From positions 39,074-103,073 of the forward strand of contig CAXBES010000015.1 in NCBI GenBank assembly GCA_963974915.1: DNA of 64,000 bases. The letters run 5' to 3'. A program made the position numbers and the translations under genes. The stretch comes from CAXBES01 sp963974915 (GTDB taxonomy: Bacteria > Bacteroidota > Bacteroidia > Flavobacteriales > Flavobacteriaceae). Below are positions 31,965 through 41,840 of the stretch, one piece after another. A model generated the notes under the pieces. It was not told the origin of the DNA. It did not search any database and was given only the letters and a program-made list of their open reading frames with translations. The first letter of the stretch is position 1. Each line of letters opens with the position of its first letter.

Positions 31965-34460
31965 TTAATTCTCAACGACTTCCTCAACTTCCTTAACCAT
32001 TTTTTGTCCGTTGAGCACCTTTACATCAACATTTTTCAATGCATCTATCTTAGCTTTGACCTCCGCTTCGGTACCGGTAAAAGTTTGAGTATCACTCGTT
32101 GTTTCGCCATTCTTTGTTGTTTCGGTAGTTACAACCGCTGTTGTTATGTCACCATCAACAGTCATTTTTACCATAACTTCTCTGCTTACCTCTGCTGCGT
32201 CAGCATTTTGTACTTGCTTTGCTTCATTAACATTCAGCACAGTTTCATTCCCATCTTCATCAATAAACATCATTTCTTTGGTCGTGTTTTCGGCATGAGC
32301 ACCATCACCACTGTGGTTTCCTAAAATTGGAGCAATTACTAAGCCTACCAGACAGGTAAGTTTAATTAAAATGTTCATTGAAGGTCCTGAAGTATCTTTA
32401 AATGGATCCCCAACCGTATCTCCGGTAACAGCTGCTTTATGAGCATCACTACCTTTATACGTCATCTCACCATCGATCATCACGCCGGCTTCAAAAGATT
32501 TCTTAGCATTATCCCAGGCACCTCCGGCATTATTTTGGAAAATCGCCCACATCACACCACTCACACATACCCCGGCCATATAACCTCCTAGCGCTTCAGC
32601 CTTGAAGATCAATCCAATTAGGATAGGTGTAATAATTGTAAGCAAGCCGGGAAGAATCATTTCTTTTAACGCCGCTTTAGTTGAGATATCTACACATTTA
32701 GCATATTCGGGAGTTCCGGTTCCTTCCATAATTCCGGGAATTTCACGAAACTGTCTTCGAACCTCTTGTACCATTTCCATAGCAGCCTTTCCAACCGACT
32801 TCATTGCCATCGCAGAAAATACGACAGGAATCATACCTCCCACAAAAAGCATAGCCAATACATCGGCTTTAAAAATGTTTATTCCGTCAATTCCGGTAAA
32901 AGTTACATAGGCCGCGAATAAAGCTAAAGCTGTTAGTGCTGCAGAAGCGATCGCAAATCCTTTTCCAACTGCTGCCGTAGTATTCCCTACCGAATCTAAA
33001 ATATCGGTACGTTCACGAACGTGAGGTTCTAATTCACTCATTTCGGCTACTCCTCCGGCATTATCTGCAATCGGGCCAAAGGCATCAATTGCTAATTGCA
33101 TCGCAGTGGTTGCCATCATAGCTGAAGCTGCCAATGCAACTCCGTAAAAACCTGCCAACTCATACGAACCGTAAATTGCTGCAGCAAAAAGTATTACTGA
33201 AGAAAAAGTAGATTTCATACCCACTGCAAGACCGGCAATGATATTAGTTGCAGCACCCGTTGATGAGTTTTTCACAATATCCATAACAGGTTTCTTACCT
33301 AAACTAGTAAAATAGGCAGTTACCATAGAGATCAAAGCTCCAACGGCTAAACCAATACATGCAGACCAAAATACATTTATGGAAGCTATTTCCTTATAAC
33401 CTTCACCAAAGAATTTCATATTCATGGTTTCCGGTAACATATAATCTATTAAGAAGTAACTAGCGATAAGCGTTATTATGATTGCCGCCCAGTTACCGGT
33501 ATCTAATGCTTTTTGTACCTGTGACTCTTTAGCGTCATTGTTTTTAATATTCACTAAGAACGTACCAATGATCGAAGCCAGAATACCTACACCTGCAATT
33601 ACAATAGGCAATAGGATTGGCCCCATATTATCGAAACTATCGGTAAATGGCGAAGTAAGCGACATATCTCTTATCACGTAATTCCCCAATACCATTGCCG
33701 CAAGGACGGTTGCGACATAAGAACCAAATAGATCGGCACCCATACCGGCTACATCCCCAACATTGTCTCCTACATTATCTGCAATAGTTGCAGGGTTTCG
33801 AGGATCATCTTCGGGAATACCTGCTTCAACTTTACCTACTAGATCTGCACCTACATCGGCTGCTTTAGTATAAATTCCTCCACCAACTCTCGCAAAAAGA
33901 GCAATAGATTCTGCCCCTAGCGAAAATCCTGCTAGTGCTTCAAGTACGATGGTCATTTCATTGTAGAAGTTGCCATCCTCGGTAATAAACTGACCTACAA
34001 AAAACATAAAGAACAGTGTTAATCCTAATACCGCTAATCCGGCAACACCAAGTCCCATTACTGTCCCGCCGCCAAAAGACACTTTAAGCGCCTGAGGCAG
34101 GCTGGTTTTAGCAGCTTCAGCAGTACGTGCGTTTGCTTCCGTAGCAATCCGCATCCCAATATTTCCGGCTAATGCTGAGAAAATAGCTCCACAAATAAAC
34201 GCGGGAACGATCATCCAGCTGGTAGATTCAACTAATGTTGAAACTATAAAGAGCAATACTGCTGCGATCACAGCGAATATTAAAAGTAATCGGTATTCTG
34301 CATTTAAGAATGCCAAAGCACCTTCTTTAATGCTTTTAGAAATAAATTGCATTCGCTCACTTCCAGCAGCTTGTTTCTTTACCCAGCTCATCTTGATGAG
34401 CATAAATAAAAGACCTAGTACCGAAAGGGCAATTGGGATATAAATAATATACTGTTCCAT
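31965..34460 (-). CDS. hppA: K+-dependent ion-translocating membrane pyrophosphatase
   Basis: An 831-residue membrane pyrophosphatase that pumps ions across the inner membrane using PPi. The substrate-binding loops GGGIYTKAADVGADLVGKVE and PATIADNVGDNVGDVAG are intact. GNTTAAVGKG has Ala where K+-independent enzymes have Lys, so K+ dependence is expected. TM6 reads DLFGSY, without the glutamate of Na+ pumps (LFESY), while TM5 has an extra glutamate (SLGAESIALF). From memory this fits H+ pumps of the Flavobacterium type. The last 95 or so residues form an acidic soluble tail not found in standard enzymes. Confidence 0.93.
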   Translation of the reverse strand: MEQYIIYIPIALSVLGLLFMLIKMSWVKKQAAGSERMQFISKSIKEGALAFLNAEYRLLLIFAVIAAVLLFIVSTLVESTSWMIVPAFICGAIFSALAGNIGMRIATEANARTAEAAKTSLPQALKVSFGGGTVMGLGVAGLAVLGLTLFFMFFVGQFITEDGNFYNEMTIVLEALAGFSLGAESIALFARVGGGIYTKAADVGADLVGKVEAGIPEDDPRNPATIADNVGDNVGDVAGMGADLFGSYVATVLAAMVLGNYVIRDMSLTSPFTDSFDNMGPILLPIVIAGVGILASIIGTFLVNIKNNDAKESQVQKALDTGNWAAIIITLIASYFLIDYMLPETMNMKFFGEGYKEIASINVFWSACIGLAVGALISMVTAYFTSLGKKPVMDIVKNSSTGAATNIIAGLAVGMKSTFSSVILFAAAIYGSYELAGFYGVALAASAMMATTAMQLAIDAFGPIADNAGGVAEMSELEPHVRERTDILDSVGNTTAAVGKGFAIASAALTALALFAAYVTFTGIDGINIFKADVLAMLFVGGMIPVVFSAMAMKSVGKAAMEMVQEVRRQFREIPGIMEGTGTPEYAKCVDISTKAALKEMILPGLLTIITPILIGLIFKAEALGGYMAGVCVSGVMWAIFQNNAGGAWDNAKKSFEAGVMIDGEMTYKGSDAHKAAVTGDTVGDPFKDTSGPSMNILIKLTCLVGLVIAPILGNHSGDGAHAENTTKEMMFIDEDGNETVLNVNEAKQVQNADAAEVSREVMVKMTVDGDITTAVVTTETTKNGETTSDTQTFTGTEAEVKAKIDALKNVDVKVLNGQKMVKEVEEVVEN

Positions 34461-34518
34461 GTAATTTTCAAGGTTTGGTTAAATTGGGTGCTAAAGTAAC
34501 AAAAACGCACAAAACAAA

Positions 34519-34550
34519 AAAGCAATAATCCTTGTGGATTATTGCTTCTT
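34519..34550 (-). terminator. Terminator after the soluble pyrophosphatase gene
   Basis: Perfect 10-bp stem GCAATAATCC / GGATTATTGC (34522-34531, 34536-34545) with a 4-base loop and a T run on the minus strand, 28 bp after the ppa stop. Confidence 0.85.
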
Positions 34551-34572
34551 AAACTTTTACAGAGAATAGGTT

Positions 34573-35100
34573 CTATTTAATACTAACTTCTTCTACCGGC
34601 ACATCACTTTTCTGGTATCTTTCAATACATTTAGCCACAATTTCCTTTGCTTCGGAAGCATTTCCCCAGCCACCAACATCTACTTTCTTTTCTTCCAGAT
34701 CTTTGTACACTTGAAAAAAGTGTTCTATCTCTTTAATTAAATGAGGATTTAATTCTGAAAGATCCATCACTGTATTTGCAATAGGATCACTAACAGGTAC
34801 ACAAATAACTTTTTCATCCGGTCCTTTCTCGTCTGCCATATGAAAAACTCCAATGGGTTTCACCTCGATCACACAACCTGGAAAGGTTGGCTCGGTTACA
34901 AGCACTAAAACATCTAACGGATCACCATCTAATGCCAGAGTTTCGGGCACAAAACCGTAATCTGCCGGATACATCATGGAAGAAAAGATCATTCGGTCGT
35001 ATCGAATTTTCTTCAACTCAAAATCGTATTCATATTTGTTTCTGCTTCCTTTTGGTATCTCTACCAACACATCAAAGGTTACAACTTTATCTGCTGTCAT
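34573..35100 (-). CDS. ppa: Inorganic pyrophosphatase, soluble family I
   Basis: A 175-residue family I enzyme with DGDPLDVLVLVTEP, the metal-binding aspartate signature, and EIPKGSRNKYEYD near the N-terminus. It hydrolyses PPi in the cytoplasm. It lies just upstream of the membrane pyrophosphatase, each with its own terminator, so the cell's two PPi-consuming enzymes are neighbours. Confidence 0.95.
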   Translation of the reverse strand: MTADKVVTFDVLVEIPKGSRNKYEYDFELKKIRYDRMIFSSMMYPADYGFVPETLALDGDPLDVLVLVTEPTFPGCVIEVKPIGVFHMADEKGPDEKVICVPVSDPIANTVMDLSELNPHLIKEIEHFFQVYKDLEEKKVDVGGWGNASEAKEIVAKCIERYQKSDVPVEEVSIK

Positions 35101-35234
35101 TATTTTTACTGTTTTACAATATTCTTATTCTTCAGAAGCGAGTAGTGTTATACCACTACATCATTTTCTCTAAGGGGGTGCAAAAATAGTGAAATTAGTT
35201 GATTTAAAATTATAACTTTCAGAAGAAAAAAGGA

Positions 35235-36050
35235 TTAATCGTAACCTCTCAAATAACTTTGTCCTTCCATTAGAATACTGAATTCACTACCATCTCCAAT
35301 TTGGAAATTCGTCCTAAGCGTTTTATTCGATTCGGCTCTTGGTAAATAAATCTCGAGATGCAGGTGAGGGCCGGTAGATCGGCCAACATTTCCACTGTAA
35401 GCGATATGCTGACCAATAGAGACTATATCACCTTTTGCTACTACTGCCCCATCTTTTTTAATATGGGAGTAATTGGCAAAAGTTCCATCATTATGATAAA
35501 TTAAAATATAGTTATTGTATTTTTCACAGCCTTCATTTTCACAAGCTTTATCATTTTCCTGTACTATCTCCACAACTATTCCACCCCTGGCAGCAAAGAT
35601 TTCAGTCCCTTCAGGCATATTGAAATCCAAAGCATTAATGCCTTTATGAGTCGTTGAGCCGTTATAGCCCTGCATTACTTTAAAGGAGGATCCCTTTTTA
35701 TAAGGTAGGTGATATTTGAAAGTGACATCGTATTCCTCCAAATTCGGGTTTCCATAATAGGCTGTATAATTATAGTCGAACTTATAACTTTTTAGCTTGT
35801 ATTTAATTAGAAGTTCGGCAACATTATTTTTTTCACTATTTCCAGGTAGTATGAAGGTGCTGCTATTTCCTTCCGACGATGTTAAATTAACAAGTTCAAA
35901 ATCTATGGCTAATGAGATTGGACATGGCTCGGGATTATCTGCATACACAACATACCCATTTGGTGTTTGTTCGAAGTAAACATGGACGTTCGGACTAGAA
36001 AGCGCTATTGATGTAACAAAAAAAAGGCAACAGATATATATTATTTTCAT
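35235..36050 (-). CDS. Exported M23-family metallopeptidase
   Basis: A 271-residue protein with a signal peptide (about 1-18) and a C-terminal LytM/M23 domain. The zinc ligands are visible in THKGINALDF and GPHLHLEIY. M23 enzymes cut peptide cross-bridges of cell wall or other Gly-rich peptides. The N-terminal 110 residues are beta-rich and unassigned. It appears monocistronic. Confidence 0.88.
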   Translation of the reverse strand: MKIIYICCLFFVTSIALSSPNVHVYFEQTPNGYVVYADNPEPCPISLAIDFELVNLTSSEGNSSTFILPGNSEKNNVAELLIKYKLKSYKFDYNYTAYYGNPNLEEYDVTFKYHLPYKKGSSFKVMQGYNGSTTHKGINALDFNMPEGTEIFAARGGIVVEIVQENDKACENEGCEKYNNYILIYHNDGTFANYSHIKKDGAVVAKGDIVSIGQHIAYSGNVGRSTGPHLHLEIYLPRAESNKTLRTNFQIGDGSEFSILMEGQSYLRGYD

Positions 36051-36123
36051 ACGATTTATTGAATATTAAAAAGTAGAAAAAGCATGTAGTAGAATGGCTG
36101 GGCTAGTTCAAATATAGGGAAAT

Positions 36124-38616
36124 TTAAAATTCGAAGCCAAAGATTCCGGTTACTCCAAAACTTCGGGCCCCCGGATTGTCTAAATAATTACCTCGAAAGT
36201 TAAAATCAATTCTGAATATTTTAAAAATATTTCCAACACCTACACTCCATTCCCAATAAATATCTTCTGGAGCCTGATAGACTATATTCGACGCATTTAA
36301 ATCGATGTTTCCTTGCGAAATCTCACCGTAAACAGCTCGAAAACCTATAACCTCTCGTAAATTCAACTTGCGCAATCCGGGTATTCTGGAAAAGATCCTT
36401 CCGCCAAAATTGTGTTGTAAATGCAATGATGCATAGGTATCGCTCACGAACTCATAATAATCGAGTTGTGAAAAACTATTGTAGATACTAAAATATGTCT
36501 GATTTCCCGGAACCGGGTTCAGTAAGCTTAATGGAACTTCCCCAAAAGTCTTGCCTATCTCAACCGTAGAATACAACCTTCCAATTCCGCCAATGTTCCA
36601 TGGCTGAGTGTATAAAGCCTGAAGTCGCTCGTAGTCGAAATCACCACCAAGAATATCCTTTAATCCCTTAGTATAACCCAGAAAAAAGTTAGGATATTCA
36701 CCGCTATTGATCACGGTGCGTTCTACCCCATAGCCTGAAGTCTTTCTTTGAGGAGTATAACTAAAACTCAATTCAATTTCTGGTTGTTTAATTTCACTTC
36801 TCACCTCCCCGGTATCTACACCATCTTCAAAAACCTTATAATCTATTTTAAATGTTTCTGTTGCAGACTTGAGCGTTCTGTATGAACCTGTTATCCGGAC
36901 ATTAAAATTTTTACTCGGCTCTACTTCAAACCCGGCGGTACTCAAATTTATTCTGGTAAGTCTATCATTCGCGCCTACCGAAATCAATGATGAGGAAGCC
37001 AAACTCCTACCTAAAACATCGGTACTATTGGTTAAACTAGCTCCTGTTTGTTCTACATCTCTTCTATTCCCGCCAAAAACAATGAGCCTGGACCTTCTAT
37101 CAAGAAGATATTTCCCAGATATACCATACTTAAAACGATTGTCTTTAAATCCGTAGGCTCCAAAACCTTCTAAACGCCACCTGTCATTCTGTGAAAAATA
37201 CGTTCTTCCACCCAAACGAATTCGCATGCCTTCGGCTTCATTAAATCCGAAGATCGAAAACACCGGACCCACATCAAAATTTCCAACTTCATAATAGCCT
37301 GAAGCTAAAACAGCCCCCAGGTTATACAAAGTTTTAAATCTGGGTACGGTCTTTAACGTATCGAGCATTTTATATACTCCTTTTTCGTCTTTACTTAGTT
37401 GCTCCAAACGTCGCGTTTCCCAAAAATCATCGGGTCGGTTATACACCTCAAATTTATAGGGATCCACCTGTTCTTTATAAAATTCCTTTGGTTTAGGGAT
37501 ATCGAATGAATAAGAGTCGTACAATGTGGTGCGCTTTCCATAGATACCTTGTGCTTCTTCTTTTTTTCTGAAGCTGAAATCACTCATGAAATAATCCCGC
37601 GTAATTAGAAATATAGAGTCATTTAACACATCGAACTCCTGTTCTATGTAGACCTCGCGAACCCAATTCAAATTAGCACTTTTAGACGCCTGAAGGTTAA
37701 TTTCTTTTATCGCCCAGGTGGTATCATTAACCCAAAAATCACCTTTAAAAGTAAGTTCATTTTTACGTCGGGGGTAGTAAACTATATTGTAACACCATTT
37801 ATTATCCCTATACGCACTATCTAAAAGCACATAATTATAAACATCGATACCGGTTCTTGACAACGGACTCGTAAAAGCCTTATCAAAAAATTTTAAATAG
37901 TTATCGTAAACATCGTATTCACTATACAGATCTTTTAGGTATGCAATAAGAGTGTTGTTATTATCGAAACCTGAATTTTTATTTCCTTCAAGAACTTCCT
38001 TTTCCTCATTGAGGATATTATCGCCATAGACCTTGGAGAAAGCTTCATTAATAAAGATCGGTAGATAGGTATTCCCTGTTATTTTGGAAGTATCAGTTTG
38101 ATCGAAAATAAACTCCATTCCTTTAAAAACACGATTCTTGATTAAAGAACTATCAATGGTATTAAGATCAAACTCTAGTTTTTCGTATTTATCGTAAGAA
38201 TACTGTTTAAATTTCTTAACTCCGTTTTCGCGTCGGTTTTCCCATATTTTCCGAAGGATATCTATCGCCGGGTTATTCTTTTTAGACTGTTTTCCACTAA
38301 AAACTACAACTTCGTCCAGAGAAGACGCCTCTTCCTGCAAAACAACTACCATTTTATAAGTAGTTCGTTGTGCAAGAGTGATCTCCTTCGTGGTATAACC
38401 TATAAAAGAAAATTGTACCGTAGCATACGAATTGTCACTTTCAAGATAAAAACGACCTTCCTCGTTCGTGATGGTGCCTTCATTAGAATCTTTAAAGATC
38501 ACATTTGCGAATGCAATGGGTTCGCCCGTCTCATCCTTCACCTCACCACTTACTTTTGTTTGAGCCACAACAAGCGAGCTCATCATTAAAAGAAGTAAGA
38601 GATAATAGTGCTTCAT
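36124..38616 (-). CDS. DUF5686 / carboxypeptidase-regulatory-like outer membrane protein
   Basis: A protein of 830 residues from the chosen start. It has a signal peptide (MKHYYLLLLLMMSSLVVAQ), a carboxypeptidase-regulatory-like domain (VSGEVKDETGEPIAFANVIF) and a long DUF5686 region with barrel-like strands near the C-terminus (GVTGIFGFEF). The ATG at 38658 would put 14 residues before the signal peptide and is less likely. The family is common in Bacteroidota, probably outer-membrane, and of unknown function. Confidence 0.82.
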   Translation of the reverse strand: MKHYYLLLLLMMSSLVVAQTKVSGEVKDETGEPIAFANVIFKDSNEGTITNEEGRFYLESDNSYATVQFSFIGYTTKEITLAQRTTYKMVVVLQEEASSLDEVVVFSGKQSKKNNPAIDILRKIWENRRENGVKKFKQYSYDKYEKLEFDLNTIDSSLIKNRVFKGMEFIFDQTDTSKITGNTYLPIFINEAFSKVYGDNILNEEKEVLEGNKNSGFDNNNTLIAYLKDLYSEYDVYDNYLKFFDKAFTSPLSRTGIDVYNYVLLDSAYRDNKWCYNIVYYPRRKNELTFKGDFWVNDTTWAIKEINLQASKSANLNWVREVYIEQEFDVLNDSIFLITRDYFMSDFSFRKKEEAQGIYGKRTTLYDSYSFDIPKPKEFYKEQVDPYKFEVYNRPDDFWETRRLEQLSKDEKGVYKMLDTLKTVPRFKTLYNLGAVLASGYYEVGNFDVGPVFSIFGFNEAEGMRIRLGGRTYFSQNDRWRLEGFGAYGFKDNRFKYGISGKYLLDRRSRLIVFGGNRRDVEQTGASLTNSTDVLGRSLASSSLISVGANDRLTRINLSTAGFEVEPSKNFNVRITGSYRTLKSATETFKIDYKVFEDGVDTGEVRSEIKQPEIELSFSYTPQRKTSGYGVERTVINSGEYPNFFLGYTKGLKDILGGDFDYERLQALYTQPWNIGGIGRLYSTVEIGKTFGEVPLSLLNPVPGNQTYFSIYNSFSQLDYYEFVSDTYASLHLQHNFGGRIFSRIPGLRKLNLREVIGFRAVYGEISQGNIDLNASNIVYQAPEDIYWEWSVGVGNIFKIFRIDFNFRGNYLDNPGARSFGVTGIFGFEF

Positions 38617-38765
38617 TGATTGTAGTAACGTCAAAAATGGGGTTTTTGTTATTATCACCTCTATTTATTCAAGGGATAACACTTCTTATAATAAACATTA
38701 TAAATTTAATGGATAATCTTCAAATCCTTATCAAAGAGTTTTAATTCTCTAGAACAAACACACAA

Positions 38766-39743
38766 TTATTTATAAAGTACTTTTTTCACTGCTTTAATTA
38801 CGTCTTCACTATCCGGAAGCCACTCTTCCAACAATGCCGGCGAATACGGTGCCGGTGTATCTGCGGTATTTATTTTTACTATTGGAGCGTCGAGATAATC
38901 GAAAGCCTGACTTTGAACCTGGTACGTAATTTCGGTAGCGATATTTCCAAAAGGCCATGATTCTTCAAGCACGACCAATCGATTTGTTTTTTTAACAGAT
39001 TCGAGGATAGTATCGTGATCCATTGGACGAATGGTTCGTAGGTCGATAATCTCGCAGTCTATTCCTTCTTTGGAAAGCGCTTCGGCCGCCTTGTATGCCT
39101 CTTTAATAATTTTTCCGAAGGAAACAATAGTAACATCCTTACCCTTTCTTTTTATTTCGGCTACCCCTAACGGAATAAGATATTCGCCTTCAGGCACTTC
39201 ACCTTTATCCCCATACATTTGTTCACTTTCCATAAAAATCACAGGATCGTCATCTCGTATCGCACTCTTAAGTAATCCCTTAGCATCTGCAGGATTACTT
39301 GGAACTACAACTTTAAGCCCCGGACAATTGGCATACCAACTCTCAAAAGCTTGCGAGTGTGTTGCGGCTAACTGACCTGCTGAAGCTGTTGGACCACGAA
39401 AAACTATGGGACAATTAAATTGTCCGCCACTCATCTGTCTTATTTTAGCAGCATTGTTTATGATCTGGTCAATTCCTACGAGTGAGAAATTAAAAGTCAT
39501 ATACTCAACAATTGGTCTGTTGCCGTTCATTGCAGAACCAATAGCAACTCCGGAGAATCCTAATTCGGAAATGGGCGTATCGATTACTCGTTTCGCACCA
39601 AATTCATCTAACATACCTTTACTGGCTTTATAAGCACCGTTGTACTCGGCTACTTCCTCACCCATTAAATAAATTGTATCATCGCGGCGCATTTCTTCAC
39701 TCATTGCCTCGCAAACGGCTTCTCTAAATTGTATAGTCTTCAT
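38766..39743 (-). CDS. pdhB: Pyruvate dehydrogenase E1 component, beta subunit
   Basis: A 325-residue E1 beta chain with MGEEVAEYNGAYKASKGM, RVIDTPISELGFSGVAIGSA and MTFNFSLVGIDQI, typical of PdhB. With PdhA it decarboxylates pyruvate on thiamine diphosphate. No pdhA or pdhC lies nearby, so the genes are dispersed, as is common in this group. It is separate from the E1/E2 pair at the left edge. A 227-bp gap, AT-rich with an ATGCATGCAT palindrome, separates it from the divergent etfB gene. Confidence 0.92.
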   Translation of the reverse strand: MKTIQFREAVCEAMSEEMRRDDTIYLMGEEVAEYNGAYKASKGMLDEFGAKRVIDTPISELGFSGVAIGSAMNGNRPIVEYMTFNFSLVGIDQIINNAAKIRQMSGGQFNCPIVFRGPTASAGQLAATHSQAFESWYANCPGLKVVVPSNPADAKGLLKSAIRDDDPVIFMESEQMYGDKGEVPEGEYLIPLGVAEIKRKGKDVTIVSFGKIIKEAYKAAEALSKEGIDCEIIDLRTIRPMDHDTILESVKKTNRLVVLEESWPFGNIATEITYQVQSQAFDYLDAPIVKINTADTPAPYSPALLEEWLPDSEDVIKAVKKVLYK

Positions 39744-39970
39744 AGTTCTTACCGCTATGGCGGATATCGTTTAAGTAATACTCAATTTAACTTTCACCTA
39801 AAATCCAATAGCTCTTGGAACAGGAAACACAAAAATAGTATTATTTATAACTGTGGGAATACTTTTTATAAAGTTTTACTGTAAAATATATTATGCATGC
39901 ATAGTAAAATTCAGAATATATTCTTATCTTCGTAGCCCGAAAAAAATACATTTCAAAATACAATCAACAT

Positions 39971-40711
39971 ATGAAAATATTAGTGTGTATAAGCCACGTA
40001 CCAGACACAACTTCTAAGATTAATTTTACAGACGGAGATACTAAATTTGACACCAATGGGGTGCAATTTGTAATCAATCCTAATGATGAATTTGGGTTAA
40101 CGCGTGCCATGTGGTTTAAAGAAAAGCAAGGCGCAACTGTTCATGTTGCGAATGTTGGCGGCCCAGAAACAGAGCCTACTCTACGTAAAGCCTTGGCTAT
40201 TGGTGCAGACGAAGCGATTCGTGTAAATACAGCCGCTACCGATGGTTATTCGGTTGCCAAACAATTGGCTAACGTTATAAAAGAAGGTGGTTACGAATTG
40301 GTTATTGCAGGTAGAGAATCTATCGATTATAACGGCGGTATGGTTCCGGGGATGATAGCAAAATTAATAGGAGCAAACTTCGTAAATACTTGTATTAATC
40401 TTGAGATTAACGGTGAAAATGCTACAGCAATTCGTGAAATTGATGGAGGTAAAGAAACGTTAAGCACTTCGCTTCCCCTGGTTATTGGTGGACAGAAAGG
40501 TCTTGTGGAGGAAAGCGATCTTAGAATTCCTAACATGCGCGGAATTATGCAGGCAAGAAGCAAACCATTAACTGTAAAAGAACCGGTTGATGCTACTTCA
40601 GAAACTAATGCAGTAGCATTCGAAAAACCTGCACCCAAAGGTGCTGTAAAATTAGTAGATAACGTAGACGAACTGGTAAATCTACTGCACAACGAAGCAA
40701 AAGTGATATAA
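39971..40711 (+). CDS. etfB: Electron transfer flavoprotein beta subunit
   Basis: A 246-residue ETF beta chain: CISHVPDTTSKI at the start, NPNDEFGLTRAM, and the recognition loop NMRGIMQARSKPL near residue 190. ETF takes electrons from acyl-CoA dehydrogenases to the respiratory chain. etfA follows after 81 bp on the same strand, and a terminator follows etfA. Confidence 0.95.
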   Translation: MKILVCISHVPDTTSKINFTDGDTKFDTNGVQFVINPNDEFGLTRAMWFKEKQGATVHVANVGGPETEPTLRKALAIGADEAIRVNTAATDGYSVAKQLANVIKEGGYELVIAGRESIDYNGGMVPGMIAKLIGANFVNTCINLEINGENATAIREIDGGKETLSTSLPLVIGGQKGLVEESDLRIPNMRGIMQARSKPLTVKEPVDATSETNAVAFEKPAPKGAVKLVDNVDELVNLLHNEAKVI

Positions 40712-40792
40712 TAATCTCCAAAAAATGGGAAGAGTTGCTATTTGATAACAATAGTTCATCTTCACCAAGTGGAATTTATAATTTGAAAAAAC

Positions 40793-41758
40793 ATGGTATT
40801 AGTATATACAGAATCTGAAGAAGGAAAATTTAAAAAAATCGCGTTAGAAGCAGTATCCTACGCCAAAGGTATTGCCGATATGATGGGAACCTCAGTTACT
40901 GCGGTTTCAGTTAACGGTGGTGACGCATCAGAGTTAGGAAATTATGGTGCAGCAAAAGTGCTGGAAGTTTCTAACGACAAACTCAATAAATTTAATGCAG
41001 AAGCTTATGCAGATGTTATAGCACAGGCTGCTAAGAATGAAGCAGCTAATATAGTCGTACTTACATCGAGCGCGAACAGTAAATTCTTGGCACCGTTACT
41101 TGCTGTCAATCTGGAGGCAGGATATGTTCCCAATGCAACTCAACTTCCAACCGACACTTCTCCGTTTAAAGTGAAACACAGCGTATTTACAAATAAAGCA
41201 TTCGCAGAAACCGAAATTAATACAGCAGTTAAAATAGTTGGATTGGCAAAGAATGCCTTCGGATTAAAAGAAAACAGTGCTCTAGCGGCAGCCGAGAGTT
41301 TTTCACCGCAACTGGAAGATGGAGATTTCACAGTTGAAGTTGTTTCGGTTGATAAAGCCACAGATAAAGTGACAATAGCCGATGCTGAAATAGTAGTTTC
41401 CGGAGGGCGTGGATTGAAAGGTCCTGAAAACTGGGGAATGATCGAAGAATTAGCAGAAGTTCTAGGCGCAGCGACCGCTTGCTCGAAACCGGTTAGCGAT
41501 ATGGGTTGGAGACCTCATAGTGAGCACGTGGGACAAACAGGAAAGCCCGTAGCTTCAAATTTATATATTGCAATAGGTATTAGCGGAGCGATCCAACACT
41601 TGGCAGGTATCAACTCTTCAAAGGTGAAAGTTGTAATTAACAACGATGCCGAAGCTCCTTTCTTTAAAGCTGCAGACTACGGAATTGTAGGAGATGCCTT
41701 CGAGGTTGTACCTCAGCTTATTGAAAAATTAAAAGCCTTTAAAGCACAGAACGCATAA
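40793..41758 (+). CDS. etfA: Electron transfer flavoprotein alpha subunit
   Basis: A 321-residue ETF alpha chain with the FAD-binding C-terminal part intact: VSGGRGLKGPENW, SKPVSDMGWRPHSEHVGQTG, IGISGAIQHLAGI and INNDAEAPFFKAADYGIVGD. It forms the heterodimer with EtfB. The strong terminator at 41784-41830 closes the two-gene unit. Confidence 0.95.
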   Translation: MVLVYTESEEGKFKKIALEAVSYAKGIADMMGTSVTAVSVNGGDASELGNYGAAKVLEVSNDKLNKFNAEAYADVIAQAAKNEAANIVVLTSSANSKFLAPLLAVNLEAGYVPNATQLPTDTSPFKVKHSVFTNKAFAETEINTAVKIVGLAKNAFGLKENSALAAAESFSPQLEDGDFTVEVVSVDKATDKVTIADAEIVVSGGRGLKGPENWGMIEELAEVLGAATACSKPVSDMGWRPHSEHVGQTGKPVASNLYIAIGISGAIQHLAGINSSKVKVVINNDAEAPFFKAADYGIVGDAFEVVPQLIEKLKAFKAQNA

Positions 41759-41783
41759 TTTTTTAGTATTTTGTGCCTCAATA

Positions 41784-41830
41784 AAGGGCTGTTTAAAATA
41801 GGTAACGTCCTTCTTTAAACAGCCTTTTTT
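41784..41830 (+). terminator. Terminator after etfA
   Basis: Stem GGCTGTTTAAA / TTTAAACAGCC (41787-41797, 41814-41824) followed by six T. Confidence 0.9.
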
Positions 41831-41840
41831 AATTGAAAAA

